Shown here: piece by piece, positions 9,119 through 17,862 of the stretch | How positions within the stretch are numbered: the stretch's first letter is position 1 | How the letters are laid out: the number at the start of each line of letters is the position of its first letter | Translations under genes and position numbers: made by a program | Source: Streptomyces sp. WM4235 | Lineage (GTDB): Bacteria > Actinomycetota > Actinomycetes > Streptomycetales > Streptomycetaceae | Reading direction: 5' to 3' | Length of the DNA stretch: 56,483 nucleotides | NCBI RefSeq assembly: GCF_001279725.1 | Contig: NZ_LGDE01000404.1 | Location: 1-56,483, forward strand | The notes under the pieces: model-generated | The model's input: the letters and a program-made list of their open reading frames with translations, nothing else | What the model was told of the DNA's origin: nothing | The model's database searches: none

Positions 9119-10468
9119 ATGACCATCCCGCTACTCCTGCTCGTGGCGGCTTTCGTCCTGATCCTCGCCAACGGTTTCTTCGTGGCAGCCGAATTCGGCC
9201 TCGTCACGGTGGAGCGACCCGAGGCCGAACGCGCCGCGGCCGACGGCGACCGCCGTGCCCGCACGGTGGTCGAGGCCCTGAAGGAACTCTCCTTCCAGCT
9301 CTCCGGCACCCAGCTCGGCATCACCATCACCTCCCTCGTCGTCGGCATGCTCGCCGAACCGGCCCTCGCGGCCCTGCTGTCCGGGCCGCTCGCCGCGACC
9401 GGCCTGCCCGGGGGAGCCGTCTCCGGCGTCGCCGTCGTCATCGGCATGCTGCTCGCCTCCGCCGTCCAGATGGTCGTCGGCGAGCTCGTACCGAAGAACT
9501 GGGCGGTCTCCCGGCCGCTCCAGGTGGCCCGGTTCGTGGCCGGTCCCCAACAGGTCTTCTCCCGCGCCTTCCGACCGGTCATCGCGGCCCTCAACGCCGT
9601 CGCCAACCGGCTCGTCCGGGCGCTCGGGGTGGAACCCACCGACGAGATGGCCTCCGCCCGCACCCCCGGCGAACTGGTCTCCCTGGTCCGCCACTCGGCC
9701 CAGGCCGGCGCCCTCGAACAGGACACCGCCGACCTCTTCGTACGAACCCTCTCGCTGGGCGAGCTCACGGCCCAGCACGTCATGACCCCCCGGGTGAAGG
9801 TCAGCGCCCTCCAGCACACGGCCACCGCGGCCGACGTGCTCAACCTGACCCGGGCCACCGGCCTGTCCCGCTTCCCGGTCTACCGCGAACGCATCGACGA
9901 GATCACCGGCGTCGTCCACCTCAAGGACGCCCTCGCCGTGCCCGAGTCCGAGCGCTCCCGCACCACCGTGGGCCGGATCTGCGTCGCCCCGCTGCTGGTC
10001 CCCGGCTCCCTGCCGGTCCAGCCCCTGCTGGAGCGGCTGCGCAGCGAACAACCGATGGCCGTGGTCGTCGACGAGTACGGCGGCACCGCCGGAGTCGTCA
10101 CCCTGGAGGACATCGTGGAGGAACTCGTCGGAGAGGTCCGCGACGAGCACGACCTCGCGGAGGACGGCACGCCCGAACTGGCCGCCGTACCCGCCGAGGA
10201 CGGCCGCCCCTCCTGGGAGGCCGACGGCAGCTGCCGCGTGCACACCTTGCGCCGCATAGGCCTGGAGGTGCCCGAGGGCCCCTACGAGACCGTCGCCGGA
10301 CTGGTCGCCGATCTGCTCGGCCGGATCCCCGCCCCCGGTGACCGGGCCGAGCTCCCCGGTTGGAAGCTGTCCGTCCGCCAGGTCCGCCGCTACCGCGCCG
10401 ACCGCGTCAGGCTGGTCCGCACGGCCCCCGTCCCCGCCCCGGCCGAGCCCCAGGCGGTGGGTCGGTGA
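9119..10468 (+). CDS. CNNM/CorC (HlyC)-family membrane protein, first of pair
   Basis: A 449-aa protein with the standard three-part design. A DUF21 membrane domain (about 1-195) has several hydrophobic helices and the motif ANGFFVAAEFGLVTV. Two CBS nucleotide-binding domains follow (about 210-330), including MTPRVKVSAL and VVVDEYGGTAGVVTLEDIVEELVGEV. A CorC_HlyC domain ends it (about 350-425). Family members are linked to magnesium or cobalt efflux and are often mislabelled haemolysins. It overlaps the next gene by GTGA. Translation is probably gated by the leader hairpin over its ribosome site. Confidence 0.88.
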   Translation: MTIPLLLLVAAFVLILANGFFVAAEFGLVTVERPEAERAAADGDRRARTVVEALKELSFQLSGTQLGITITSLVVGMLAEPALAALLSGPLAATGLPGGAVSGVAVVIGMLLASAVQMVVGELVPKNWAVSRPLQVARFVAGPQQVFSRAFRPVIAALNAVANRLVRALGVEPTDEMASARTPGELVSLVRHSAQAGALEQDTADLFVRTLSLGELTAQHVMTPRVKVSALQHTATAADVLNLTRATGLSRFPVYRERIDEITGVVHLKDALAVPESERSRTTVGRICVAPLLVPGSLPVQPLLERLRSEQPMAVVVDEYGGTAGVVTLEDIVEELVGEVRDEHDLAEDGTPELAAVPAEDGRPSWEADGSCRVHTLRRIGLEVPEGPYETVAGLVADLLGRIPAPGDRAELPGWKLSVRQVRRYRADRVRLVRTAPVPAPAEPQAVGR

Positions 10469-11541
10469 ACGCGCTCCAGCTCGTCTTCGCCCTGCTCCTG
10501 GTCCTGGCCAACGGCTTCTTCGTCGGCGCCGAGTTCGCTCTCGTCTCCGTACGCCGCAGCCAGATCGAACCCCTCGCGGCCGGGTCCAAGCGGGCCCGCC
10601 AGGTCCTCCACGGCCTGGAGAACCTGCCGCGCATGATGGCGGCGGCCCAGTTCGGCATCACCATGTGCTCGCTCACCCTCGGCGCCGTCGCCGAACCGAC
10701 CGTGGCCCGGCTGCTGGAGCCCGTCTTCCACGCCGCGCACGTGCCGGAAGGCCTGATCCACCCCCTCGGCTACGCCGTCGCGCTCGCCGCCGTGGTCTTC
10801 CTGCACCTGGTCATCGGCGAGATGGTCCCCAAGAACCTCGCCATGGCCGCCCCCGAGAAGACCGCCCTGTGGTTCAGCCCCGGCCTGGTGGCCTTCGCCC
10901 GGGTCTGCGGCCCGGTCACGACCGCCCTCGGCGCCTGCGCCACGCTCGTCCTGCGGCTCTTCAAGGTCGAGCCGAAGGACGAGGTCGAGGCCGTCTACAC
11001 CAGCGCCCAGCTCGGCCGCCTCCTCAAGGACTCCCGGCAGGCCGGGTTCCTGGAGCCGGTGCAGCACGAACGGCTGGAGGACGCCCTCGAACTGGGCAGC
11101 CGCCCGGTCACCGACGTGCTGCTGGCCCACGACCGGCTCGTTTCGGTCAGTCCGGCGGTCACCCCGCGCCAGATCGAACAGCTGACGGTGCGCACCGGTT
11201 ACTCCCGCTTCCCCGTCCAGTCCGACAGCGGTGCCTTCATGGGCTACCTGCACGTCAAGGACGTACTGGACCTGGAGGACCGGGAACGGGCCGTGCCCCA
11301 GCGGGTCTGGCGCCGAATGACCACCGTGTGCTCCACCCTCCCGTTGGACGACGCCCTCACCGTCATGCGCCGGGACGCCACCCACCTGGCCCAGGTCGCG
11401 GACCCGGCCGGCCGGGTGCTGGGCCTGGTCGCGATGGAGGACGTACTGGAGATGCTGGTCGGAGAGGTACGCGATCCCGCGCACCGCACCGCCCCGCCGG
11501 CCCGCCGGGCGCCCGTCTCGGAGGAGGCCATGGCGGGCTGA
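10465..11541 (+). CDS. CNNM/CorC-family membrane protein, second of pair
   Basis: A 358-aa paralogue of the preceding protein, starting at a GTG that overlaps the upstream stop. It has the DUF21 membrane domain (ANGFFVGAEFALVSVRRSQIEPLA, then hydrophobic helices to about 150) and two CBS domains (about 190-320, ending VAMEDVLEMLVGEVRDP). It is shorter because it ends right after the CBS pair and lacks the CorC_HlyC domain of its neighbour. Tandem long and short pairs of this kind are common in actinobacteria and suggest a heteromeric transporter; that is inference. Confidence 0.87.
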   Translation: MNALQLVFALLLVLANGFFVGAEFALVSVRRSQIEPLAAGSKRARQVLHGLENLPRMMAAAQFGITMCSLTLGAVAEPTVARLLEPVFHAAHVPEGLIHPLGYAVALAAVVFLHLVIGEMVPKNLAMAAPEKTALWFSPGLVAFARVCGPVTTALGACATLVLRLFKVEPKDEVEAVYTSAQLGRLLKDSRQAGFLEPVQHERLEDALELGSRPVTDVLLAHDRLVSVSPAVTPRQIEQLTVRTGYSRFPVQSDSGAFMGYLHVKDVLDLEDRERAVPQRVWRRMTTVCSTLPLDDALTVMRRDATHLAQVADPAGRVLGLVAMEDVLEMLVGEVRDPAHRTAPPARRAPVSEEAMAG

Positions 11542-11558
11542 ACCCGCCGGCCCGCCCC

Positions 11559-11591
11559 GGAGCCCCCGTCGCCTACAGCGGCGGGGGCTCC
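11559..11591. terminator. Shared terminator hairpin between converging genes
   Basis: GGAGCCCCCG (11559-11568) pairs perfectly with CGGGGGCTCC (11582-11591), and the inner CGC/GCG extends the stem. It lies between the second CNNM gene and the oppositely oriented EccA-like gene and includes the last codons of the latter, so it can serve both. Confidence 0.8.
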
Positions 11592-13534
11592 GTGCGGTCC
11601 TGGGGGCCGCGGCCCGAGAGGACCTCCCCGTAGGCCTGCATCAGATCGGCCAACCGCAGCGTGGCCAGGTCCTCCCGGGAGGGATCCGCGGCGAACCCCG
11701 CCAACCGCAGGTCCCGGTACGCGCAGCTCTTCTCGTACAGGGTCCGCAGGAAGCGGCCGTTGCCCAGCTCGTCGATCCAGCCCTGCTCGACGACGTGCCC
11801 GCTGATGCTGCGCAGCTCGTCCAGGGCCTCCTCGTCCCAGCAGTCCCCGTTCGCGTCCGCGAGCACCCCGCCGATGGCGGTCAGCTCCGGCGGCCGGTAA
11901 CTCGGGAAGTCCACCCGGGTGGTGAACCGCGACGAGAGCCCCGGGTTCGTGGCCAGCAACCGGTCCATCCCGGCCGGATAGCCCGCCAGGATCACCACCA
12001 GGTGGTCGCGATTGTCCTCGGCCCGCTTCAGCAGGACCTGGAGGGCCTCGTCCCCGTACGCGTCACCCTTGCTGTAGCCCGAGTTGGACAGGCTGTAGGC
12101 CTCGTCGACGAACAGCACCCCGCCGATCGCGGAGTCGATCAGTTCGTTCGCCTTCACGGCCGTCTGACCCAGGAACTCACCCACCAGATCGGCTCGTTGG
12201 GCCTCCACCAGATGGTCGCCACCCAGCAGGCCGAGCGCGTAGAACACCCGGCCCAGGATGCGCGCGACCGTGGTCTTGCCCGTGCCCGAGGGCCCCGAGA
12301 AGACGAAGTGCCGCTTCGGCGGCTGTACCGGCAGCCCCTGGCTCGCCCGCAGACCGGCCATGTGCAGCTGTGCCGACAAGGCCTTCACCTGCCGCTTGAC
12401 GGGCTCCAGACCCACCATGCGCTCCAACTCCGCGAGCGCCTCGGCCAACGCCTGCGGATCGGCGGGCCCGGCCGGCAGCCCCGCCGCCCGGGGCGGAACC
12501 ACCACCTTGCGGCGCACTCCCTCCAGCCGGTTCGGGCCGGGAGGCCCGCCGCCCGGCCCGAACCGCTGGTCCGGCGGCTCCAGGACCACCGGCGGGTCCG
12601 GCTCGATCTGCCCGTCCGCCGCGATGTCCTGCACCGGGCCCGAGCCGCCGCCCAGCGCCACCGCCGCGAAATCCCCGCCGGACGGGGAGAGGCCGTGCCC
12701 GGCGAAGCCCTCGCCGGAGTGCCCGTACCCCGCGTACCCGTCGGCCCCGTCGACGAAGTCGGCGTCCTCGATCGCCGTCAGCCGCGCCACCGTGTCCATG
12801 AACGCCGGATCCACCCGGTGCACGGCGCGGTACAGCGGCAACGCCGCAGCGCTGCGCCCCGTGCCCTCGTGCGCCCGCGCCAGCCAGTACCGCAGCTCCT
12901 TGCGCTGGGGCTGCTCGCTGCGGCACCGCATCAGCGCCGCCGACAGCATCGGCTCGGCCTGCCCGTACATCTCCAGCCGGACCCGGGCCATCCCGCCGAA
13001 CAGACCCGCCTCGATGCCCAGCAGCGGATCGTCGACCAGCGGCTCGGTGTGCCGGACCAACTGGTCCCAGTCCTTCACCAGATACGCCCGGCAGGCGTGC
13101 AGGAACCGCACCTGGGCATCGGTGTCCACCGGCGGCAGGGCCGCCAACGCCTGGTCCAACTCGGGCACGTGACGGCCGTCCAGCCAGTGCGAGGCATGGG
13201 CCAACAGCAGGTCCCGGCGGCTCTCCAACACCGGCTGTACCCACCAGCCCAGCCAGTACCAGGAGTTCAGCATGCGCCGGTGACGGGCCCGCTGCTCGCC
13301 GAACCGGTCCCGATGGGCGTACATGCGCAATAACGCGTTGGTGGTGTCCACCCGGAGCGCGTGGAGACCCAGCCAGGCGTCGGCCATCGCGGGATCGAGC
13401 CGTACGGCCGCCCGGAACTCCTCCTCGGCCTGCGGATAGGCACCCATCGTGCAGGCGTCCACTCCGCGCAGCCAGGCGAGTTCGGCCGGGGCGTGCGCGC
13501 TGCCCGGCGTGCCGAAGTCCATCACATCCCCCAC
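11573..13534 (-). CDS. EccA-like AAA+ ATPase (CbxX/CfqX type) with TPR-like N-terminus
   Basis: A 653-aa protein in three parts. An alpha-helical TPR-like region (about 1-270) holds repeats such as AYPQAEEEFRAAVRLDPAMADAWLGL. A Gly/Pro-rich linker covers about 275-370. The AAA+ domain has Walker A GPSGTGKT at 414-421, Walker B GGVLFVDEAYSL and sensor region GLSSRF. This is the plan of EccA, the cytosolic ATPase of type VII secretion, but no ESX genes (eccB-E, esx, mycP) lie nearby, so it is an orphan. Start is uncertain: GTG 13534, GTG 13525 and ATG 13522 are all in frame, and the last two follow a GGGGGA that could be the ribosome site. Confidence 0.85.
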   Translation of the reverse strand: MGDVMDFGTPGSAHAPAELAWLRGVDACTMGAYPQAEEEFRAAVRLDPAMADAWLGLHALRVDTTNALLRMYAHRDRFGEQRARHRRMLNSWYWLGWWVQPVLESRRDLLLAHASHWLDGRHVPELDQALAALPPVDTDAQVRFLHACRAYLVKDWDQLVRHTEPLVDDPLLGIEAGLFGGMARVRLEMYGQAEPMLSAALMRCRSEQPQRKELRYWLARAHEGTGRSAAALPLYRAVHRVDPAFMDTVARLTAIEDADFVDGADGYAGYGHSGEGFAGHGLSPSGGDFAAVALGGGSGPVQDIAADGQIEPDPPVVLEPPDQRFGPGGGPPGPNRLEGVRRKVVVPPRAAGLPAGPADPQALAEALAELERMVGLEPVKRQVKALSAQLHMAGLRASQGLPVQPPKRHFVFSGPSGTGKTTVARILGRVFYALGLLGGDHLVEAQRADLVGEFLGQTAVKANELIDSAIGGVLFVDEAYSLSNSGYSKGDAYGDEALQVLLKRAEDNRDHLVVILAGYPAGMDRLLATNPGLSSRFTTRVDFPSYRPPELTAIGGVLADANGDCWDEEALDELRSISGHVVEQGWIDELGNGRFLRTLYEKSCAYRDLRLAGFAADPSREDLATLRLADLMQAYGEVLSGRGPQDRTEPPPL

Positions 13535-13879
13535 AAGCCTGCCCCCGTGGTACGCGGCAACCCCCGCGTCAGTCCCGCGAGTTGCCTACCGCGCCAGATG
13601 AAATCAGGGCTGCATCGTACCTGCGGTCACGCACCTTACCCAGGGTGCGGGGGGTGTGCGTCGGGGGCGCGTTTCCGGCTCCTGTCGTGACACAGGGTGA
13701 AGGTCCGGGTGCGGTGGGCCCCGCAGAGGGCGGAACGAAGCCCCCGGTCACGGGGGAACAACCGGGGGCTTGACGTCCGCCGCGGTCCTCGCGGACCGGG
13801 CATTCAGAACGTAAGGCCGCCGCGGGCGCCAGGTCAAGCCGGTCGGAGAGGGCCGGTGCGGACGGATTTCCGGACCCGC
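13535..13879. other. Intergenic region with terminator hairpin
   Basis: No gene seen. An 11-bp perfect inverted repeat AAGCCCCCGGT (13738-13748) / ACCGGGGGCTT (13761-13771) with a 12-base loop is probably the terminator of the minus-strand kinase gene that ends at 13880. A smaller hairpin, CGCACC/GGTGCG near 13631-13648, lies closer to the EccA-like gene and could be part of its promoter or leader. Confidence 0.6.
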
Positions 13880-14581
13880 TCAGGCGCGGGGGAGCCCGTC
13901 ACCTTCCGTGACGGAAGAGGTGGTTCCCGCTGTCGCACCGGCCCCGGAAGTCCACTCGTATCCCGTACCGCTCTGGCGTACCAGGGTGTCGGCGAAGGGG
14001 CGCGAAGGGTCGTCCGCGAAGTGCGCGAGCTCCGCGCGCTCCCATCCGTCCCAGAAGTCGGAGAGTTCGCGCCCGTCCCGGTTTCGCCCGCGCCCCCAGG
14101 ACTTCGCGCGCGGTGTCTCCATCCACAGCAGTCCCGCCAGCCACGGACGGAGCGTCCGCCGCCCGGCCCCGACCCCCTCGACGAGCAGCACCGGGGCCGG
14201 CTCCAGCTCCCGCGCGGGGCCGAACCGGCGCTCCACCCAGTCGTACGGCGTCCAGAGCGCGGGCCGGCCGGTGCGGAGCGGCTCCAGCACCTGGGCACCG
14301 AGTCGCCCGTCCCACGCGAACAGTTCCTCGTGGGTGGCCACGTCGTCCAGGTGCATCACCGGCGCCCCGCCCAGGGCCTCGGCGAGCCGTTCCGCGAAGG
14401 TGCTCTTCCCGGAGCCGGCGTGCCCGTCGATGCCGATCAGCCGTACCGGACCGAGCGAGGGGGACAGGGAGGCCAGCTCCCGCGCGAGCCGCCCCAGGCA
14501 ACCGCCCGCCCGGGCGGGCCCGAGGGGTTCGACGGCGGCCGACCGGGGGTCGGGTGACGGGTGTGACGGGTGCGGTTCCAC
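13880..14581 (-). CDS. Uridine-kinase-like P-loop protein
   Basis: A 233-aa protein with a clear P-loop in LIGIDGHAGSGKSTFAERL (about residues 47-65). It also has a Walker-B-like LLVEGVGAGRR and an HLDDVATHEELFAWDGRL segment like the substrate-binding part of uridine kinase/phosphoribulokinase relatives. It probably phosphorylates a nucleoside or a similar small molecule; the substrate is unknown. The start is GTG at 14581 after a weak ribosome site. It is transcribed divergently from the C39-like peptidase and ends in front of a strong hairpin. Confidence 0.75.
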   Translation of the reverse strand: MEPHPSHPSPDPRSAAVEPLGPARAGGCLGRLARELASLSPSLGPVRLIGIDGHAGSGKSTFAERLAEALGGAPVMHLDDVATHEELFAWDGRLGAQVLEPLRTGRPALWTPYDWVERRFGPARELEPAPVLLVEGVGAGRRTLRPWLAGLLWMETPRAKSWGRGRNRDGRELSDFWDGWERAELAHFADDPSRPFADTLVRQSGTGYEWTSGAGATAGTTSSVTEGDGLPRA

Positions 14582-14737
14582 CCGGCCAGCCTAGGCCGTG
14601 GCGGCGGGGGAGTCCGCCCCGCGGGACCGGCCGAGTGGCAGGGCCGACACGGGGCCCGTGGCTTCGCCGCCCGGCGGCCGGGAACTGGAAGGGTGGACCA
14701 GCCGAGCCACCGCACCGACCCATGGGGGCCACCACCG

Positions 14738-16141
14738 ATGACCGCACCCACCCCACGCAGGGCCCTGCTCGCCGTCGCCCTCGCGGCCGCCGCCGCGGCC
14801 ACCGTTCCCGGCGGGGCGGCCTCGGCCGCCGGCGCGTCGCGGAGCGGAGCGAAGACCCCCTCTGCCCCGGGCGCCGACGCGTCCGCCGAGGCCGCCACGG
14901 GCCGGAGGGTCGACAACCGCTTCTGGTACTCCCACGCGCACTGGTCGGCCGGCACCCACCAGGGCACCACGGCGGTCGGCGGCGCCCGACCCGGACTGGA
15001 GATGAGGACCCCGGCCGGCCGGACCGAGTACACCGACCCGCACACCGCGCGGAAGGCCACCTGGGAGTACGCCTCCTGGACCTCGCCGGTGCACCGCTCG
15101 ACCGTTCCCGCCACCGAGGCCATCGCGTCCTGGAACGCCCGCACCCCGGCCGGCACCTGGATCCGGATCGAGCTGCGCGGCACGTACACCGACGGCACCG
15201 CCACCCCGTGGTACGTCATGGGCCGTTGGGCCTCCGGCGACGGCGACATCCGGCGCACCTCGGTCGACGGCCAGAGCGACGGGCGCAGCACGGTGTGGAC
15301 CGACACGCTGGCCCTCGACGGACCCGCCAAGGCCGCCGGCCTGCGCCTGCGCGACTGGCAACTGCGCCTGACCCTCCACCGCAAGCCCGGAGCCGAGCAC
15401 GGGCCGACGGTCTGGCTGGCCGGGGCGATGGTCTCCGACGTCCCGGACCGTTTCACCGTCCCCGCCTCCACCCCGTCGGGCTCGGCCCACGAACTGAAGG
15501 TCCCGAGGTACTCGCAGGAGGTCCACATCGGCCGGTACCCCGAGTACGACAACGGCGGCGAGGCCTGGTGCAGCCCCACCTCCTCCCAGATGATCATCGA
15601 GTTCTGGGGGCGCAGGGCAACTCCGGCGGCCCTGGGCTGGGTCCGCAAGGGGTACTCCGACCCGCAGGTCTGCCACGCCGCCCGCTCCACGTACGACGCG
15701 GCGTACAAGGGCTGCGGCAACTGGCCCTTCAACGCCGCCTACGCCGCCACGTACCCGGACATGGCCGGGGTCGTCACCCGGCTGACGTCCCTCGCCGACC
15801 TGGAGGTCCTGGTCCGCGCCGGGATCCCCGCCATCACCTCGCAGTCATTCCGTGCCGAGGAACTGACCGGCGCCGGCTACGGCACGGCGGGCCACCTGAT
15901 GACCGTCATCGGCTTCACGGCCGCCGGTGACGTGATCGCCAACGACCCGAACTCGGCGGACAACCCCTCCGTCCGCCGCGTCTACCGGCGCAAGGAGTGG
16001 GAGACCATCTGGCTCCGCACCAAGCGCCGCAACGCCGCGGGCAAGGCGGTCTCGGGCACCGGCGGCATCTGTTACCTGTACGTCCCCGCCCGCCCGTCGG
16101 CGGCCGCGATCCGGGCACTGCGGACGGTGGGGGTGCTCTGA
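14738..16141 (+). CDS. Secreted peptidase C39-like protein
   Basis: A 467-aa exported protein. Residues 1-32 are a signal peptide (TPRRALLAVALAAAAAAT...AASA). A beta-rich N-terminal half precedes a C39-like cysteine peptidase domain, with the nucleophile Cys278 in GGEAWCSPTSSQMIIEFWG, His386 in YGTAGHLMTVIGF and the Asp of IANDPNSADN completing the triad. The ATG at 14738 is chosen because the signal peptide begins there; upstream in-frame sequence has no signal-like character. No ABC transporter is adjacent, so it is not a bacteriocin-exporter domain but a free extracellular enzyme; its substrate is unknown. Confidence 0.85.
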   Translation: MTAPTPRRALLAVALAAAAAATVPGGAASAAGASRSGAKTPSAPGADASAEAATGRRVDNRFWYSHAHWSAGTHQGTTAVGGARPGLEMRTPAGRTEYTDPHTARKATWEYASWTSPVHRSTVPATEAIASWNARTPAGTWIRIELRGTYTDGTATPWYVMGRWASGDGDIRRTSVDGQSDGRSTVWTDTLALDGPAKAAGLRLRDWQLRLTLHRKPGAEHGPTVWLAGAMVSDVPDRFTVPASTPSGSAHELKVPRYSQEVHIGRYPEYDNGGEAWCSPTSSQMIIEFWGRRATPAALGWVRKGYSDPQVCHAARSTYDAAYKGCGNWPFNAAYAATYPDMAGVVTRLTSLADLEVLVRAGIPAITSQSFRAEELTGAGYGTAGHLMTVIGFTAAGDVIANDPNSADNPSVRRVYRRKEWETIWLRTKRRNAAGKAVSGTGGICYLYVPARPSAAAIRALRTVGVL

Positions 16142-16151
16142 CGGGGTCGGC

Positions 16152-16226
16152 GGGCCGCTCGTCGGACGTGCGCACCGCTTGTGGGAAGGGTGCACCGCTT
16201 GTGGGACGCGCGCACCGCTTGTGGGA
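16152..16226 (+). repeat. Four direct repeats with an exact 20-bp period
   Basis: Three identical 15-bp units GCACCGCTTGTGGGA lie at 16172-16186, 16192-16206 and 16212-16226, each followed by five variable bases. A fourth, degenerate unit (11 of 15 matching) sits in phase at 16152-16166. The array ends 28 bases before a TTGACC hexamer and precedes the SPW-repeat gene, so it looks like a multi-site operator. The spacers are far too short for CRISPR. Confidence 0.85.
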
Positions 16227-16254
16227 AGTACGAAAAAGTCCGCGCCCGTTTCCG

Positions 16255-16284
16255 TTGACCCGAATGGGTTGTAAGTGGAACATA
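16255..16284 (+). promoter_or_regulatory. Likely promoter of the SPW-repeat gene
   Basis: TTGACC (16255-16260) is followed, after 17 or 18 bases, by GAACAT or AACATA (16278-16284). This is a sigma-HrdB-like arrangement with a weak -10. It is directly downstream of the 20-bp-period repeats and about 60 bases before the ATG. Confidence 0.5.
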
Positions 16285-16344
16285 AAGGGCACACAACGTG
16301 TGTAGGCACAGGGCAGATTCAGCTTCAACAGGAGGCGGCCCGCC

Positions 16345-16773
16345 ATGACCACCCACCCGAACATCGAACAACACCCCGACCTCGCCGAGATGCGCACGCG
16401 CTTCGAGCAGGTCACCAGTACGCCCCGCGCGCAGGCGGTCGAGGCGATGGCCCTGATCACCGGTCTCTACATCGCGGCATCGCCGTGGATCGCCGGGTTC
16501 AGCGGCTTCGGCTCGCTGGCGGTCAACAACCTGATCGCCGGACTGGCGTACTGCCTGTGCATGGGCGGCCTGGGGTCCGCCTACGAGCGCACGCACGCGA
16601 TGGCGTGGACCGCCGTCGTCATCGCGGCCTGGACGATCGTCGCCCCGTGGGTCATCGCGGGAGACGTCTCCACGACCCGCACCGTGCTGAGCAACGTCAT
16701 CGCCGGCGCCGTCGCCCTGCTGCTGGCACTGGCCATGGCGGGCATGGCCGGTCGGGACCGCCGCGCCGGCTGA
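16345..16773 (+). CDS. SPW-repeat membrane protein
   Basis: A 142-aa membrane protein with two copies of the SPW-type repeat. The first has IAASPWIAGFSGF; the second has WTIVAPWVIAGDV with APW in place of SPW. Each is followed by a hydrophobic helix (NNLIAGLAYCLCMGGL and NVIAGAVALLLALAMAGMAG). Four membrane spans are likely. Function is unknown for the family, which is common in Streptomyces. AGGAGG lies ten bases before the ATG. It is preceded by the repeat array and followed by a strong terminator. Confidence 0.88.
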   Translation: MTTHPNIEQHPDLAEMRTRFEQVTSTPRAQAVEAMALITGLYIAASPWIAGFSGFGSLAVNNLIAGLAYCLCMGGLGSAYERTHAMAWTAVVIAAWTIVAPWVIAGDVSTTRTVLSNVIAGAVALLLALAMAGMAGRDRRAG

Positions 16774-16795
16774 CCGCACCGCACCGCACCGCCCC

Positions 16796-16826
16796 GTCAC
16801 GCCCGCCGGACCCCGGCGGGCGTGAC
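16796..16826 (+). terminator. Terminator hairpin after the SPW-repeat gene
   Basis: Perfect 14-bp stem GTCACGCCCGCCGG / CCGGCGGGCGTGAC with a three-base loop (ACC), 22 bases after the stop codon. Confidence 0.85.
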
Positions 16827-16895
16827 GTGTGCCACCCGTGACGCTCGTCTCTCGTCCCTACCGCGAGAGCCGCGAATGCTGCCACATTGGACGGC

Positions 16896-17048
16896 ATGAC
16901 CACACATGCCGCAGCCCCGACCGACCGCGCCCGCAGCCTCGCCCGCACCGGTGGTCCCAAGGACGGCTCCGGCCTGCTGGAGCACGTGCTCGGCTGGACC
17001 CTGGTGGTCGTCATCGCCATGTTCGTCACCCAGGTCGGCTGGCTCTAG
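16896..17048 (+). CDS. Small single-span membrane protein, 50 aa
   Basis: Opens with MTTHAAAPTDRARSLART, then a Gly/Lys-containing link and one hydrophobic helix HVLGWTLVVVIAMFVTQVGWL that ends the protein. Codon third positions are almost all G or C, like the neighbouring genes. The frame is bounded by the SPW terminator upstream and the decayed cassette downstream. No clear ribosome site is visible (GGACGGC only), so it could be leaderless or poorly translated. No family is recognised. Confidence 0.6.
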   Translation: MTTHAAAPTDRARSLARTGGPKDGSGLLEHVLGWTLVVVIAMFVTQVGWL

Positions 17049-17087
17049 CGGGCCTCGGCGGCGCGCGGAACGGCGCCGCCCGACGGA

Positions 17088-17400
17088 TCACGAGGCGTCC
17101 AGCCGCAGCCCGTCGGTGACGATCACGTCCGAGGTGACCAGCGCCTGTTCGGCGCTCACCCGCGTCATGAAGGCGAACGGCGGGATCACCGGGGGAGCGG
17201 GCAACCCCTCCGGGCTGAACGCGACGCACAGCAGCCCCTCGATACAGCCGCTGAACCGGGTCAGGTACAAGGTGACGTCGCCCGCGGGGTCAGGGACCGG
17301 GCCGCCGGACCGTACTCCTCCCCGCCGTCCCGGGTGCGCAGCCGGTAGTCGTACAACGAGGCCGCCGCCATCCTCAGCACCAGCACCTTGCGCGGTCCGT
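17088..17400 (-). pseudogene. Remnant of a secreted protein from the DUF6230/DUF6114 cassette
   Basis: Two pieces in different frames make one recognisable protein tail. One is VLVLRMAAASLYDYRLRTRDGG... ending near 17300. The other is DVTLYLTRFSGCIEGLLC...FMTRVSAEQALVTSDVI to the stop at 17088. A one-base shift around 17281-17300 separates them. The expected N-terminal signal region is missing, because the remnant runs directly out of the DUF6114 remnant upstream. Related intact proteins follow DUF6114 genes in other streptomycetes (from memory). Confidence 0.65.
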
Positions 17401-17407
17401 CGATCCG

Positions 17408-17860
17408 TCGCCCCCTCCCCGTCCGCGGACTCCTCTGGCTCCTCCTTCGTCTCCGGCAGCGGGGTCCAGCCGAAGGCCGGCGCGCTGCCCGCGATGCCGA
17501 GCAGCATCCCCACCAGGAACCCGCCCAGGTTCGTCGCCACGAACGACAGCACCGAGAGCAGCAGCGCGGGATCGACACATAGGCCCTGGCCTGCGGCAGG
17601 AACCACAGGAACAGCCCGGCCACCACCAGCGCCGCCCCGATCCCGATCGCCGCGATCCCGCCGAGCCCCAGGCCGACCAGCACGGTCAGCGGGGAGAGCG
17701 GGACCATCAGCAACTCGATCCCACCCGACACCAGCAGCAGTCCGCCCCCGAACGGCCGGGTCCGCCGCCAGACGCGCAGCCGTCGCCGGGGCCCGGGCAG
17801 GGGGAGCCGCGGCGCCCACCGCCCCGTGCCCGGATCCGCGGGTCGGCGCGCCCCTGGAAG
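17408..17860 (-). pseudogene. Frameshifted DUF6114 membrane protein
   Basis: The first half reads RRRLRVWRRTRPFGGGLLLV, then GGIELLMVPLSPLTVL..LVVAGLFLWFLPQARAYVSIP in one frame. The second half, LLLSVLSFVATNLGGFLVGMLLGIAGSAPAFGWTPLPE, is in another. Together they give a typical four-span DUF6114 protein; the junction is at about 17566-17570, where one C appears to be missing. No in-frame start codon is convincing. A sequencing error could explain this single shift, but the neighbouring genes are also broken. Confidence 0.7.
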
Positions 17861-17862
17861 CG

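Noticed and set aside
9119..11541. Haemolysin genes
   Set aside because: DUF21 plus CBS architecture marks CNNM/CorC transport-type proteins; the haemolysin label is historical.
13738..13771. tRNA or small RNA gene
   Set aside because: The stem is a simple long hairpin with no T-loop, anticodon arm or CCA pattern; it fits a terminator.
16152..16226. CRISPR array
   Set aside because: The repeats are regular but the spacers are five bases and no cas gene is in the window.
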